64,000 nucleotides of DNA from assembly GCA_032718475.1 (NCBI GenBank), contig JAUCBJ010007278.1:1-64000 (forward strand). The letters are read 5' to 3'. Below are positions 43,001 to 48,487 of this stretch, one piece after another; position 1 is the stretch's first letter, and every line of letters starts with the position of its first letter. The notes beneath the pieces were generated by a model. The model did no database searches and was not told the origin of the DNA. It saw only the letters and a program-made list of their open reading frames with translations. The position numbers were made by a program, and so were the translations under genes. The DNA is from Nemertoderma westbladi. Its lineage: Eukaryota; Xenacoelomorpha; Nemertodermatida; Nemertodermatidae.

Positions 43001-46000
43001 GTCGTCTAGGTAAACAAATGTTAAGGGAATGCCGCGTAGGATGCCATCCATGAGGCGCTGGAAGGCCTGCGCGGCATTTTTCAGTCCGAATGGCATCCTG
43101 AGGAACTCATAAAACCCGAAGGGTGTTATGATGGCAGTTTTAGCTACATCGTTGGTATGGACAGGGATGTGATGAAACCCTCGCACCAAGTCGATCTTTG
43201 AAAAAATAGTTGTGCCATCAAGACTGGCATTGAAGTCTTGTATGTGAGGGAGGGGATATCTATCATCCGTTGTGACATCATTTAGTCGGCGGAAGTCCCC
43301 ACATGGGCGCCAGCCACCACCAGGTTTGGGGGCGATATGGAGGGGAGAGGACCATGACCAAGGCGAGTTGGATTGGCGAATGATACCGAGTTCCTCCATT
43401 TTGGCAAACTCTGTTTTGGCAATTTCCAATTTCTCAGCATCGAGACGCCGAGCTCGAGAGTGAAGTGGTGGTGGTAAGGATATGGTGTTCAACACCATGT
43501 TTGTTTGACGCGTCTGCGTAGAAGCGTGGTATCAGGAGTTCAGGGAACTCATCAATGATCTTGTCGAAGGGATTACCAGAGATGGAGTGGATGCCTGAGA
43601 AGATGGCTGTATGTGGGATTCCTTGGAAGGGATCGTTGCCAGCAGTTTCAAGTCGAGGAGGCGACGCCCAGTCATGTCGATTGCCAAGTGGTTGTCCGCA
43701 AAGAAGTCTGCACCGAGGATAGGTTGTGAAACTTCAGCAAGGCGGAACTTGTGGATGAAGGATCGACAACCGAATAGGAGAGGGATGTCCCGTGAACCCC
43801 AGGTGCGGATGATGGTTGAGTTTGCAGCTTCAAGTGGATCTGTGCATGCGTTGAACCGCTTTTCACATGCAGATGCAGGGTAAACTGAGTAATCTGCACC
43901 ACAGTCTACGAGGTAGTGGCGACCAGAGCGGCGGTCCAAAACAGTCATCGTGTTTCTTTTCGTCGTTGGAGGGTGGCCGACCGCAGAGACGCCTAGCAGT
44001 CGGCCTTGGAGTTTCCCGGGGCTTTTGTGTACCGTTGTGAGGTAGTCAATGTTCGTACTAGTTTGCGTAGTGGGCAATCCCCTTGTTTACAGTTCCATGC
44101 TTTCTCTCCAAATTTTGCGTGGTAGAAACAAAGGCTGTGTGTAGTGGTCGTTAGGTGAGGTGGGGCGAAACGGGCAGCATTGATGCTGGCTGGACCGAGT
44201 TCGATACACCCAGCCTCGATAATGTGGTCTGCCTCTGTTGCTAGTTTTTCGAAGTCTGTAGTTCCAGATCCAGCAAGGATGCGACACACTTCAGTGGGCA
44301 TTTGGGCCATGAATAGAGCGCGAAAAATTGTCTCAGGGTCACTGTTCAGGGAACGCATATGCCGTAGCAGACCCGATGGTGTTCGGTCTCCAAGGCCAGA
44401 CAATGACAGCAGTGCGTTGTCTCTCGCTGCTTGCGTTGTTCCAAATGCTTTTATCAGGGCAATCTTGAGAGCCTCATAGCGTCCATAAGGGGAGGATCGA
44501 GGATGAGGGCACGAACTTCTTTTGCGGTTGCATTATCAAGGGAAGCTACTAAATAGTTGAACTTGGTCTGTGGAGTGATCGGTGGAGTCCGTGTCTCAAA
44601 TTGCGCCTCCACTTGAGTGAACCAGATTTCTGGATCAGAGGTCCAAAAAGTAGGTAGATTGACTGACACAGATGTGATTGTTGGAGTGGGATCGGTGACG
44701 GGCTGTGCCTGTGCTAAGCCTTTGAGGGCCTGGGCGATGAGCAGAATGTCGTTGGGATCCATCTGTTGCTTTCCAGTGTGCAGGGTGTGTCAGCGAGTGA
44801 AAGTTCTTGATCGTCTGGGTCACCAGTTTAGCGTGAGCTAAATTATGTTCTAATACTTTGTTGTTTATTGTATATGGTGTACAATTAGTATATTCAAATG
44901 TCAAGTCGTAATTATAAATATACGCTACAGAGATTCCAGAGAACTGGTTTATTGTGTAACCAACGTGACTTAATTACACACAATGTCACTATTATAGTAT
45001 ATAATTGTTCTTGTTGTTATGTTGCTAAGCAACATTCTTAGTTATTCATTGTTCTGTTATCCTGGCTCGTTCCAGGGTTGCCACAAGGCATTCAATGACT
45101 CACCATTATTATCCAAACAGTTGATTAGACAACCAACCACAACCTGGGGTAATTGATTATCATTACGGGTATTCGAATTTCCTGCGGAAACCACCATAGT
45201 TATTAAGGTCAATAAAGCATCACAAACTAGAGATAAATAAAGTAAGAAAAAAACATAGTAATTATTATATCAATCACCGAGATGGTTGGAGTTTAGAAAT
45301 AACTGTAGGCTAGTAGCTATGGTGGATGTTGAAACTTGCAACCACCGAGCAACTACCTCAGATCGGATAAAATTTATACTTGAACCAATTTATTAAAATT
45401 CGGAAATGTGACGACGTTTAAAGTTTAGACAGACATATCCCTCTAGTGTTCAAACGGGATCCCGATCACGAGAGGTAATCCCTGGAAATCGCGAAAAGTC
45501 GGATCCCGCTTCTAAACTAATCCCTACTACTGTACGGCCCTACCTTCTATTAACAGTAAGGTACATGCTATTGCTATACATAACATCCTCATACATACAC
45601 CTACCCAATACATAGGCCGAGGCAGTGATGGGTTGAGCTAACCTGCGCTGTTGTGATCTTTTAAAGAATCGTTCTCAAAACACAGGTTTCCGAGCAACCG
45701 CGTAGCTTGTAGTACAACTGCAGGGTGAGACTTGGCGGTCAGTAGCGGAAACATAAACCCGGCCAATTGGGATGCGGGACACGAATCCCTGCCGTCCTCT
45801 GAAACATTGCGAAATGGTGTAACAAGTAACCCAGTACCAGGTACTGCAGTACAATACTGGGTTTTAAATTAAAACCTGCAACAGAGAATTTTCACTCCCC
45901 ATTCAAAATCACTCCCCGTTTAAAATCCCTAGTGTATTCTCACTTCGGGGTGTATTTTTCCTAGTGTATTTTAAGCCCCGTCTAGTTAAAACTCACCCCT

Positions 46001-46375
46001 GAATTTATCGATTTTCACTCTGTGTAAATCCAAATCTGTGTGAATTCTAACCGGGTGGTGAAAATAAACTAGGAAATTTTAACCACAACAGTAGAATGGC
46101 TGAATGGTTATCTTATCCATTCTGCCTTTACTTAGGCCTACCATACACACTGACTGACTGACATAAAGCTGCAAAGTTAACCGGGCAGCCGGGTCCGCGC
46201 TCCGCATACCTGTTCTTGTCAAATCCGCAAGATCTTTAATGGCATCCGCAAGTTCAATATGGATTAATTCCCATGATTCTTGGAAGTCGCCGTCCAAGAT
46301 TATCTTATCATATTTATCCAGAATATTCTTAAATCGTTCGATCTTTCCAAGTGACGCTGATATATCGGAAGCCAT
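12826..46375 (-). CDS. RAP1GDS1: RAP1GDS1 / SmgGDS orthologue, eight coding exons
   Basis: This gene encodes an armadillo-repeat protein. Family knowledge: it binds prenylated or newly made Ras/Rho-family GTPases (RhoA, Rap1, Rac) in the cytosol, promoting nucleotide exchange and prenylation/trafficking. Eight exons, listed separately, join with matching phases at all seven introns, giving 1845 nt (614 codons plus stop); the human protein is about 607 residues. Collinear matches to the human family include the start MASDISASL, RLLGNLCFEND, NIARNEDNC, ESMRLLAALVRNSR and GGTRHLVTMATS. All introns read GT-AG. Introns 1, 2 and 4 are about 410, 416 and 119 bp, while introns 3, 5, 6 and 7 are 9.4, 8.8, 1.75 and 10.7 kb and stuffed with transposons and satellites. 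No frameshift or stop interrupts the exons, so the gene looks functional. Confidence 0.93.
13071..13330. other. Intron 7, unique segment next to exon 8
   Basis: About 260 bp of AT-rich intron separating the exon 8 acceptor from satellite 3. No feature was seen beyond the acceptor pyrimidine tract. Confidence 0.6.
13331..16707. repeat. Satellite 3: 30-bp GC-rich array in intron 7, about 112 units
   Basis: The repeat unit is GGGGTAACTAGAACTACCAC followed by GCCCCCTAGA. The frequent variants are CGCCACC, CTCCCCC, CGCCTCC and CTATAGGGG. Occasional 31-bp units with an extra G (near 14291, 15755, 16086, 16238 and 16479) mark copied blocks. Units at both ends, and one near 14810, are shortened to GTAACTACCACG. 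Because 30 is divisible by 3, both strands carry long open frames (PPRGVTRTTT on plus, VVVLVTPLGG on minus); these are artefacts. The array contrasts sharply in GC content with the surrounding intron. Confidence 0.98.
16805..16828 (+). repeat. Left arm of inverted repeat around the old LINE
   Basis: ACTCTGGAGTCCCGAATAGA followed by CGGG. Its reverse complement lies at 19781-19805, with only minor differences. A related direct repeat (GAATAAACGGGGTGGGTGG) follows at about 16871. The pair could be the termini of a TIR transposon that carried or received the LINE between them. Confidence 0.6.
16957..19445 (+). pseudogene. Old non-LTR retrotransposon (LINE), broken
   Basis: This is a plus-strand LINE in intron 7, antisense to RAP1GDS1. 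An endonuclease-to-RT linker segment (up to about 17298) is interrupted by a younger LINE copy and resumes at 17581 (RTKELYNFCKVSGDG, KNWLSSN). The reverse transcriptase follows at 17696-18730 with SYRPISSISIFGKILEAVV, KMDICSAFDNVKYH, GLKQGSLISPILFCFYIGDV and CYADDILIL. One frameshift near 18700 moves the post-RT domain into the +3 frame (18690-19445). The key Asp residues are present, but the frameshift, stops near 17755-17780 and the insertion make it inactive. The clade is not certain. Confidence 0.88.
17288..17580 (-). mobile_element. Truncated RTE-type LINE with 11-bp target duplication
   Basis: A minus-strand copy (17299-17569, about 271 bp) of the 3' end of the RTE element at 38904-42792, starting from a (TAG)n tail that reads as (ACT)n on the plus strand. 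It is flanked by the direct repeat TCTTGCAGAAC at 17288-17298 and 17570-17580, an 11-bp target-site duplication. The host sequence is the older LINE ORF, which reads on across the insertion when it is ignored. Confidence 0.93.
19446..20209. other. Intron 7 spacer, no gene
   Basis: The 3' trailer of the old LINE, then AT-rich DNA. The right arm of the 24-bp inverted repeat is at 19781-19805. No coding signal was found; the small ORF at 19936-20154 has no recognisable motif. Confidence 0.5.
20210..23492. mobile_element. TIR element carrying satellite 4, with 10-bp target duplication
   Basis: Terminal inverted repeats begin GGATGAGTA at 20220 and end TACTCACCC at 23482. They extend inward through CTTTCGTTTATTGTTTTGGT, then CCCCAACACGCCTCTGTAA, then CTCCTTTACTAACCTGCTCC. 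The direct repeat AAATTGAACC lies at 20210-20219 and 23483-23492. Between the arms is a 2.9 kb array of 17-bp units. There is no transposase. A 9-10 bp duplication and long TIRs suggest a Mutator-like (MULE) relative. A 408-bp relative without the array is at 56434-56841. Confidence 0.88.
20465..23346. repeat. Satellite 4: 17-bp array inside the TIR element, about 165 units
   Basis: The repeat unit is GAGCGTTAGGTCCTAAA. Its variants are GTCCCAAA, GTACCAAA, GTCACAAAGTGT and GCATT/GCTTT. The motif also occurs in the unexpanded element at 56434-56841, in the opposite orientation (GGGACCTAACGC, GGGACCTAATGCTCTTT). This suggests the array grew from an internal segment of the transposon. Recurring variant strings (TACC unit, CACAAAGTGTG unit, CCC unit) show higher-order duplication. 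Confidence 0.95.
23493..23789. other. Intron 7 segment next to exon 7 donor
   Basis: AT-rich intron between the TIR element and the exon 7 donor; nothing else recognised. Confidence 0.55.
23790..24520 (-). CDS. RAP1GDS1: RAP1GDS1 coding exon 7 (armadillo core)
   Basis: 731 nt, the largest exon, from the acceptor ATATTACAG to the donor CTCA|GTAAGT. It carries the best-conserved part: LLAVGNIARNEDNCHHLV, NLTIPLVLKPL, ESMRLLAALVRNSR and GGTRHLVTMATSKHMAMRN. The corresponding human segment is ALAIANFARNDANC through GGIKHLVTMATSEHVIMQN. It is more GC-rich than the surrounding intron DNA. Confidence 0.95.
24690..24895. repeat. Degenerate tandem repeat in intron 6, three units
   Basis: Three diverged segments of the form AGCAAATATGGTAACTGAAT / ATATAAAACGG recur at about 24690, 24800 and 24858. 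They look like an old minisatellite with low identity between units. Confidence 0.5.
25181..25450 (-). pseudogene. LINE remnant: C-terminal zinc-like segment
   Basis: A minus-strand open frame with HELAIEKGRYNRTPRDQRTC, then CGVIEDEEHV, CKLYNSLRDQ and an end at QANP. Cysteine and histidine spacing with an IEDEEH motif is typical of the post-RT segment of CR1/Jockey-like LINE proteins. No reverse transcriptase remains upstream, so this is a fragment lying in RAP1GDS1 intron 6. Confidence 0.65.
25451..26272. other. Intron 6 spacer, no gene
   Basis: AT-rich, with one locally GC-rich patch (about 25735-25830) made of repeated GCAGCTG/GCTGCACGT words. The open frame at 25542-25835 crosses this patch and has no recognised motif. 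Confidence 0.45.
26273..26412 (-). CDS. RAP1GDS1: RAP1GDS1 coding exon 6
   Basis: 140 nt, from the acceptor TTATTGTAG to the donor GATAG|GTGGGT. It contains EMVQRGISDLLCDVIDN and a variable acidic loop, then LLVTMLSDD. The split codon AG|G gives Arg, leading into CMALLYQHGSS of exon 7, which aligns with human SMQKLFEGGKGS. The intron 5 satellite ends about 75 nt upstream of its acceptor. Confidence 0.9.
26488..35245. repeat. Satellite 5: 27-bp array filling RAP1GDS1 intron 5, about 324 units
   Basis: The repeat unit is CTACTGGGATCTCCGTTCTG followed by TATTGAC or TGTTGAT. Variants include CCTTTCTG, CCGTTATCTATTG, GCGTTCTG and a 26-bp unit (TTCTGATTGATC) that shifts frame. The array runs from about 75 nt upstream of the exon 6 acceptor to about 17-20 nt beyond the exon 5 donor, so it is nearly the whole intron. 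A block of about 2.6-2.7 kb is duplicated with an offset of 3019 bp (27169 matches 30188, 28760 matches 31779, 29464 matches 32483). Long ORFs (YWDLRSVLI repeats) are artefacts of a 27-nt stop-poor unit. Confidence 0.98.
35262..35419 (-). CDS. RAP1GDS1: RAP1GDS1 coding exon 5
   Basis: 158 nt, from the acceptor TCTCCCTAG to the donor TAC|GTTAGT. It encodes the helix containing LETSLEVLISLMEDEV, matching the human REMIFEVLAPLAENDA region. The donor was chosen among several GTs because it gives phase 0, matching exon 6, and because VKY|EMVQRG aligns with human IKLQLVEAG. The 27-bp satellite begins about 20 nt beyond this donor. Confidence 0.88.
35539..35664 (-). CDS. RAP1GDS1: RAP1GDS1 coding exon 4
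   Basis: 126 nt, from the acceptor GTTTTTAG to the donor ACAG|GTGAGA. It encodes ELTNLLISRDVTRLLIKLW and continues through the next helix. It is separated from exon 5 by the shortest intron (119 nt). The join G|AG gives Glu, and the local alignment to human around NLAELESSKEQF has no gap. Confidence 0.9.
35955..36085 (+). repeat. Dispersed repeat, copy A (split by gypsy insertion)
   Basis: Sequence from GCGATTTCATGAAAATACTA to AATATCAAGC resembles 52310-52440 in the same orientation. Shared blocks include TTTTAAAA, AATTCTGG and AACTAGTTGT. The gypsy element inserted just past this copy. Confidence 0.6.
36109..36371 (-). repeat. 3' LTR of the gypsy element
   Basis: 263 bp, nearly identical to 44827-45085. 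It has an extra AATGT relative to the other LTR. The left target duplication AGGC is at 36105-36108. Confidence 0.95.
36343..38583 (-). pseudogene. gypsy pol, 3' part: RT end, RNase H, integrase
   Basis: Minus-strand segments in changing frames. 38384-38512 holds the RT region after the catalytic box (DILVASTNSEEHADHL). 37113-38417 holds the RT connection, RNase H (FDRELLAIY, ILTDHRPL) and integrase with a zinc-like CRECHSCH, TIIDRFTRWPEA and ITSDRGAQF. The rest of the integrase core is in another frame near 37050. 36656-36988 and 36343-36729 carry the integrase C-terminus (TGFVYVRVDKHRGPLERPY, SVSVDRLKVAYC, RFGRPVKQPNYY). At least three frameshifts inactivate it. Confidence 0.92.
38944..42261 (-). 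pseudogene. RTE LINE endonuclease-reverse transcriptase ORF, one in-frame stop
   Basis: About 1105 codons in a single frame, broken only by TAA at 40651-40653. The N-terminal half (to 40654) has a Pro-rich leader, then an apurinic-like endonuclease with VGVQEHRM, CLGDFNASL, SQIDHILFRRKYRSSI and SSDHRLIV. The C-terminal half has LVPVPKKGNLTLYGSFRGIS, VIFVDFFKAFDSVSR, LQGDTLAPFLF and LDFADDLGVLSES, then the C-terminal domain ending KPAQHS. The motif set and the EN-RT order fit the RTE clade. The stop lies in the linker between the domains, so the copy is recently dead or depends on readthrough. Confidence 0.93.
42538..42792 (-). repeat. 132-bp tandem monomers at RTE 5' end
   Basis: Two direct copies, about 132 bp apart (TACAGGACCAGATTTGCCC at 42541 and 42673), at the upstream end of the LINE ORF. 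Tandem 5' monomers in LINEs often act as promoter units; that role is inference here. Confidence 0.85.
42998..43498 (-). pseudogene. gypsy pol, RT N-terminal part
   Basis: This encodes the first half of reverse transcriptase: WSSPLHIAPKPGGGWRPCGD, FSKIDLVRGFHHIPV, TPFGFYEFLRMPFGLKNA and FVYLDDI, ending exactly where the TIR element entered. The interrupted codons continue at 38512 on the other side, where DILVAST follows. Catalytic aspartates are retained in this half. Confidence 0.93.
43532..44077 (-). pseudogene. gypsy protease segment
   Basis: A minus-strand frame of 181 residues with YLVDCGADYSVYP as the aspartic protease active site and ILGADFFADN as the flap/second conserved region. 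The active site reads DCGA rather than the more usual DTGA or DSGA. It overlaps the end of the Gag frame near 43993-44077, which may be the original Gag-Pol frameshift or decay. Confidence 0.88.
43993..44762 (-). pseudogene. gypsy Gag, frameshifted
   Basis: It starts MDPNDILLIAQALKG at 44762, with LPTFWTSDPEIWFTQVEAQF typical of this Gag group. The frame breaks near 44460 and resumes to 43993 with LSGLGDRTPSGLLRHMRSL and a C-x2-H-x9-C-x4-C zinc-like motif (CFYHAKF...CKQGDC). CHCC Gag motifs are reported for CsRn1-type elements. Confidence 0.88.
44827..45085 (-). repeat. 5' LTR of the gypsy element
   Basis: 259 bp. The right target duplication AGGC is at 45086-45089. The primer-binding site lies at about 44817-44825 (plus strand GGGTCACCA). 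The LTR ends 18 nt from the exon 3 splice donor of RAP1GDS1. Confidence 0.95.
45104..45226 (-). CDS. RAP1GDS1: RAP1GDS1 coding exon 3
   Basis: 123 nt between the acceptor TTATCTCTAG and the donor AATG|GTGAGT. It encodes CDALLTLITMV...CLINCLDNN. The split codon G|AT to exon 4 gives Asp. The 5' LTR of a gypsy element lies only 18 nt inside the following intron, with its 4-bp target duplication at 45086-45089. Confidence 0.88.
45227..45642. other. RAP1GDS1 intron 2
   Basis: 416 bp with a GTTAGC donor and a TATCTCTAG acceptor on the minus strand. No insertion recognised. Confidence 0.75.
45643..45798 (-). CDS. RAP1GDS1: RAP1GDS1 coding exon 2
   Basis: 156 nt, following the acceptor TTTCAG and ending at the donor GCAG|GTTAGC. 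It encodes an armadillo repeat with LLTAKSHPAVVLQATRLLGN, which lines up with the human segment around LLNSKDQEVLLQTGRALGN. Phase 1 in and phase 1 out. A 14-nt match to the satellite 1 unit lies just upstream in intron 1 (45817-45830). Confidence 0.9.
45799..46209. other. RAP1GDS1 intron 1
   Basis: 411 bp with a GTATGC donor. It contains GTGTAACAAGTAAC (45817-45830), identical over 14 nt to satellite 1, and a degenerate CACTCCCC / CTAGTGTATT repeat at about 45890-45980. Confidence 0.7.
46210..46375 (-). CDS. RAP1GDS1: RAP1GDS1 coding exon 1
   Basis: It starts at ATG 46375, chosen because MASDISASL matches the family N-terminus and the context is favourable (G at -3 and +4). It encodes 55 residues plus one base and ends at the donor CAG|GTATGC. 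The frame stays open upstream to about 46543, so a longer N-terminus is possible but looks unlike the family. The last base G joins AG of exon 2 to give Glu. Confidence 0.85.
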
Positions 46376-47030
46376 AACCGCATAACTGCTACCAGTATCG
46401 TTCCGGCTTCCGGGGTCTACCTGCAGACCTACATAAAACACGGTCCGGTCTCCGGCGATAAACTGATAGACTAGCCTACTTAGTAGGCTTAAGGATGTAC
46501 CGTACTGTAAATAACCGGTACCGGTACTACAGTAACTAGGCAACTGCTGTCAGGCTGTACTGCAGTACTGTATTTTAGTTCAAATGTGTAACTGTCTGAC
46601 TGCGTAAGGAAATATGAATGTTTTAAGGACAAGTCTGTCTGTTGGTTGTGTACTGTTTGATAATTTAAATTTCCCGCTATAATCAGATAATGTGGGTCTG
46701 ATCCGCCACCTCGCTGAGACCCTCGTGGCCCGGCAGCGGGGGATGCGCGAGCGAGGCCTAGCTTGTGTGTTAGGGGGAGTTCGGAGGCGCTTACAGTTCG
46801 CGCTTCTGCGCTCGAGCTCCCTGTGCCTGCGTGGTGGTAGGCGGCCATGGAGGCCGCTCGGATTTGGGGACGGTGCCGGTCTGCGGGGGTCTGACCTTCC
46901 TGATCGGTACTGATCCCTTGCCTCTGAGCTCCAACATATCCTTCCAGTGCTCTGGTGGTAGGCCCGATGATATTTGTGTGGTGGCGGAATTAATTTTGTT
47001 ATTTTTGGTGCACATCTTTTTAATTTATGA
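46376..47030 (-). promoter_or_regulatory. Probable 5' UTR/promoter region of RAP1GDS1
   Basis: This region lies directly upstream of exon 1. A patch at about 46690-46930 is clearly GC- and CpG-richer than its surroundings, as expected for a broadly expressed gene's promoter, although it could also be a transposon remnant. No TATA box or upstream coding exon was identified. Small ORFs here show no recognisable domain. Confidence 0.35.
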
Positions 47031-47234
47031 TTTTGTTTTAATAAAATACTCCTTCTTGTGTTGATAATGTGGGTTTGTCAACGACAAAGAATACCCCTGT
47101 TGCTGTTTTTAACGATCCTGAATTCCTGAGTCACCATTTCGTTAAAATCGGGGCTGAGTGTGACATAGGGTGAAACTTTCCTGGTTAGCTATACCAATCC
47201 AATATCTTTGACAATAGTACTGTACAAATGTATC

Positions 47235-47410
47235 CCGCAGAGAAATACGTTATACGGCCAGAATACGGTTACCTTACCTTCCCCGTTCCAAAGATGTAGA
47301 ATGAACTCCCAGCCACCATCACAGACTCAATCTCTTTAGTTGTTTTCAAACATAACGTTAAGAAATACTACCTAGGAAAATTAACCAAGCATTCAATATC
47401 GACATTCATC
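47235..47410 (+). pseudogene. LINE 3' end remnant (CR1/L2-like)
   Basis: The plus-strand frame reads PVPKM, a stop, NELPATITDSISLVVFKHNV, then KKYYL. This matches the WNxLPxxI...S...FKxxLKxYL motif at the end of many CR1, L2 and Jockey proteins, with the Trp codon changed to TAG. It is a short dead fragment. Confidence 0.65.
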
Positions 47411-47679
47411 TAATAACTATAACTAATAATATAATATTTATCTTTTTACCCAAATCTTATATAACCTTTAATAAACGAACACACCATTTTTAAATAAACT
47501 CTTAATTTAAAACGCGAGCTTTTAATAACTTGTTGTTAATTCCGACTTTTTAATAAACACTTAGTTAATTAAACCCGACCTTTTAATAAACTGATTTAAT
47601 TTTGTGCTTTCATTTAATAAACATCTACTTTTTATACTTTAATTAATAAATAAACAATTTTTATATTTTATTAAGTAAT

Positions 47680-48085
47680 TAAACAGGACTAAGGATGATC
47701 CAACTCTATAGCAAATGGAGCGGAAAAAATAAATTCGCCTCCAGCGGGGATCGAACCCGCGTCGCCCGATAAACGTGCAGGTCTGCTAACCACTACACCA
47801 TGGAGGCTCCTGCATCTTTCCGATTGATTTGCTATAGCTGGTAAGCTACCTTACGGTTGCTATTGAATACAGTCCTCCTTACGGATGGATTTAATCTGTA
47901 TTCAAATACAGTAGCAGTTATGACCTGTACTGCAAACGAATGTTATTGTATATGTGTTTAACATCCATAGATTGTATAAATTAATAAGTAATTAAACAGG
48001 ACTAAGGATGATCCAACTCTATAGCAAATGGAGCGGAAAAAATTAATTCGCCACCAGCAGCGGGGATCGAACCCGCGTCTCCGGT
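47680..48085 (-). repeat. Direct duplication of tRNA-like SINE body
   Basis: The segment AGTAATTAAACAGGACTAAG through GGAGCGGAAAAAAT and the start of the tRNA-like 3' end occurs at about 47682-47765 and again at about 47985-48070. The second copy keeps only the T-arm half (GCGGGTTCGATCCCCGC). Confidence 0.75.
47738..47813 (-). ncRNA. tRNA-like sequence, probably SINE head or tRNA pseudogene
   Basis: On the minus strand a seven-base acceptor stem GCCTCCA/TGGAGGC pairs perfectly. The A box reads TGGTGTAGTGGTT and the B box GGTTCGATCC, with T-stem GCGGG/CCCGC. The anticodon stem has a mismatch and position 33 would be C rather than U (loop ACGTTTA), so a functional tRNA is unlikely. A truncated second copy at 48040-48085 and a shared 3' body support a tRNA-derived SINE. 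Confidence 0.6.
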
Positions 48086-48487
48086 GGATTTTTATATTTT
48101 TATTTTACGTTAATCTACTGTAGCACACCTTATTTCGTATAATTTATATTTTTATTTTTAATTCAGTCTCAGTCGATAAGTTTACTTACTACCCCCAGAA
48201 TAAACCAATTATTAATAGTTAATTAATTAATTTATTATTATTAATAATATTTTAAATATTTTTTATTCTAGAATATAGAGTAAGAGAGGGTGACTAAATT
48301 TTAAGAGTTAATTTACGCATAGCTAACCCTCAGGCATATAATAACTTGTAACTCCACAGGTATTAGTTACATTAGTAGTGTTATAACAGCATTGAAAGAT
48401 TGACCATTAAAATTATAGTAGAACCAAGGTTAATTAATAACTGTAGAGAGTAGGCCAACTGGATTGGATTAGCGAATTATATGCTCA

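Larger units (their letters stand above)
38513..43006. mobile_element. Non-autonomous TIR transposon in gypsy RT, 9-bp target duplication
   Basis: Left terminus GGCATTACTATGGTAT at 38522 and right terminus ATCATAGTAATACC at 42997 form TIRs of about 45 bp that continue through TATAAGC and ATTGAAAATTTT. Flanking direct repeats are GATGTCTTC (38513-38521) and GATGTCGTC (42998-43006), 9 bp with one mismatch. Removing the element restores the YLDDIL box of the gypsy RT. Without the LINE inside it, the element is only about 590 bp and AT-rich, with repeated TGTTCTAGAACA words. A 9-bp duplication suggests a MULE-type transposase in trans. Confidence 0.88.
36109..45085 (-). mobile_element. Ty3/gypsy LTR retrotransposon, CsRn1-like, in intron 3
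   Basis: LTRs at 36109-36371 (263 bp) and 44827-45085 (259 bp) differ mainly by a 5-nt and a 1-nt indel. They start TGTGGCAACCC (minus strand) and are flanked by the 4-bp duplication AGGC. A purine tract GGGGGGAG precedes the 3' LTR. The primer-binding site next to the 5' LTR reads TGGTGACCC, matching the 3' end of tRNA-Trp. Gag, protease, RT, RNase H and integrase segments run in order but in several frames, so the copy is dead. A tRNA-Trp site and a Cys-His-Cys-Cys Gag motif are features of the CsRn1 lineage. The element is interrupted in the RT by a TIR transposon and a LINE. Confidence 0.95.

Noticed and set aside
43998-44479. Plus-strand ORFs across the gypsy Gag region (for example 44180-44479)
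   Set aside because: Shadows of the minus-strand Gag frames; no recognisable domains of their own.
36109-45085. Endogenous retrovirus with an envelope gene
   Set aside because: Only Gag and Pol segments are present; nothing resembling an envelope lies between integrase and the 3' LTR.
46692-47064. Coding exon in the GC-rich patch upstream of RAP1GDS1
   Set aside because: ORFs on both strands lack recognisable domains or splice-site support; a promoter or old repeat explains the composition equally well.
47738-47813. Functional tRNA gene
   Set aside because: The anticodon stem has a mismatch, position 33 is not U, and a decayed duplicate shares the downstream body, so a SINE or pseudogene is more likely.
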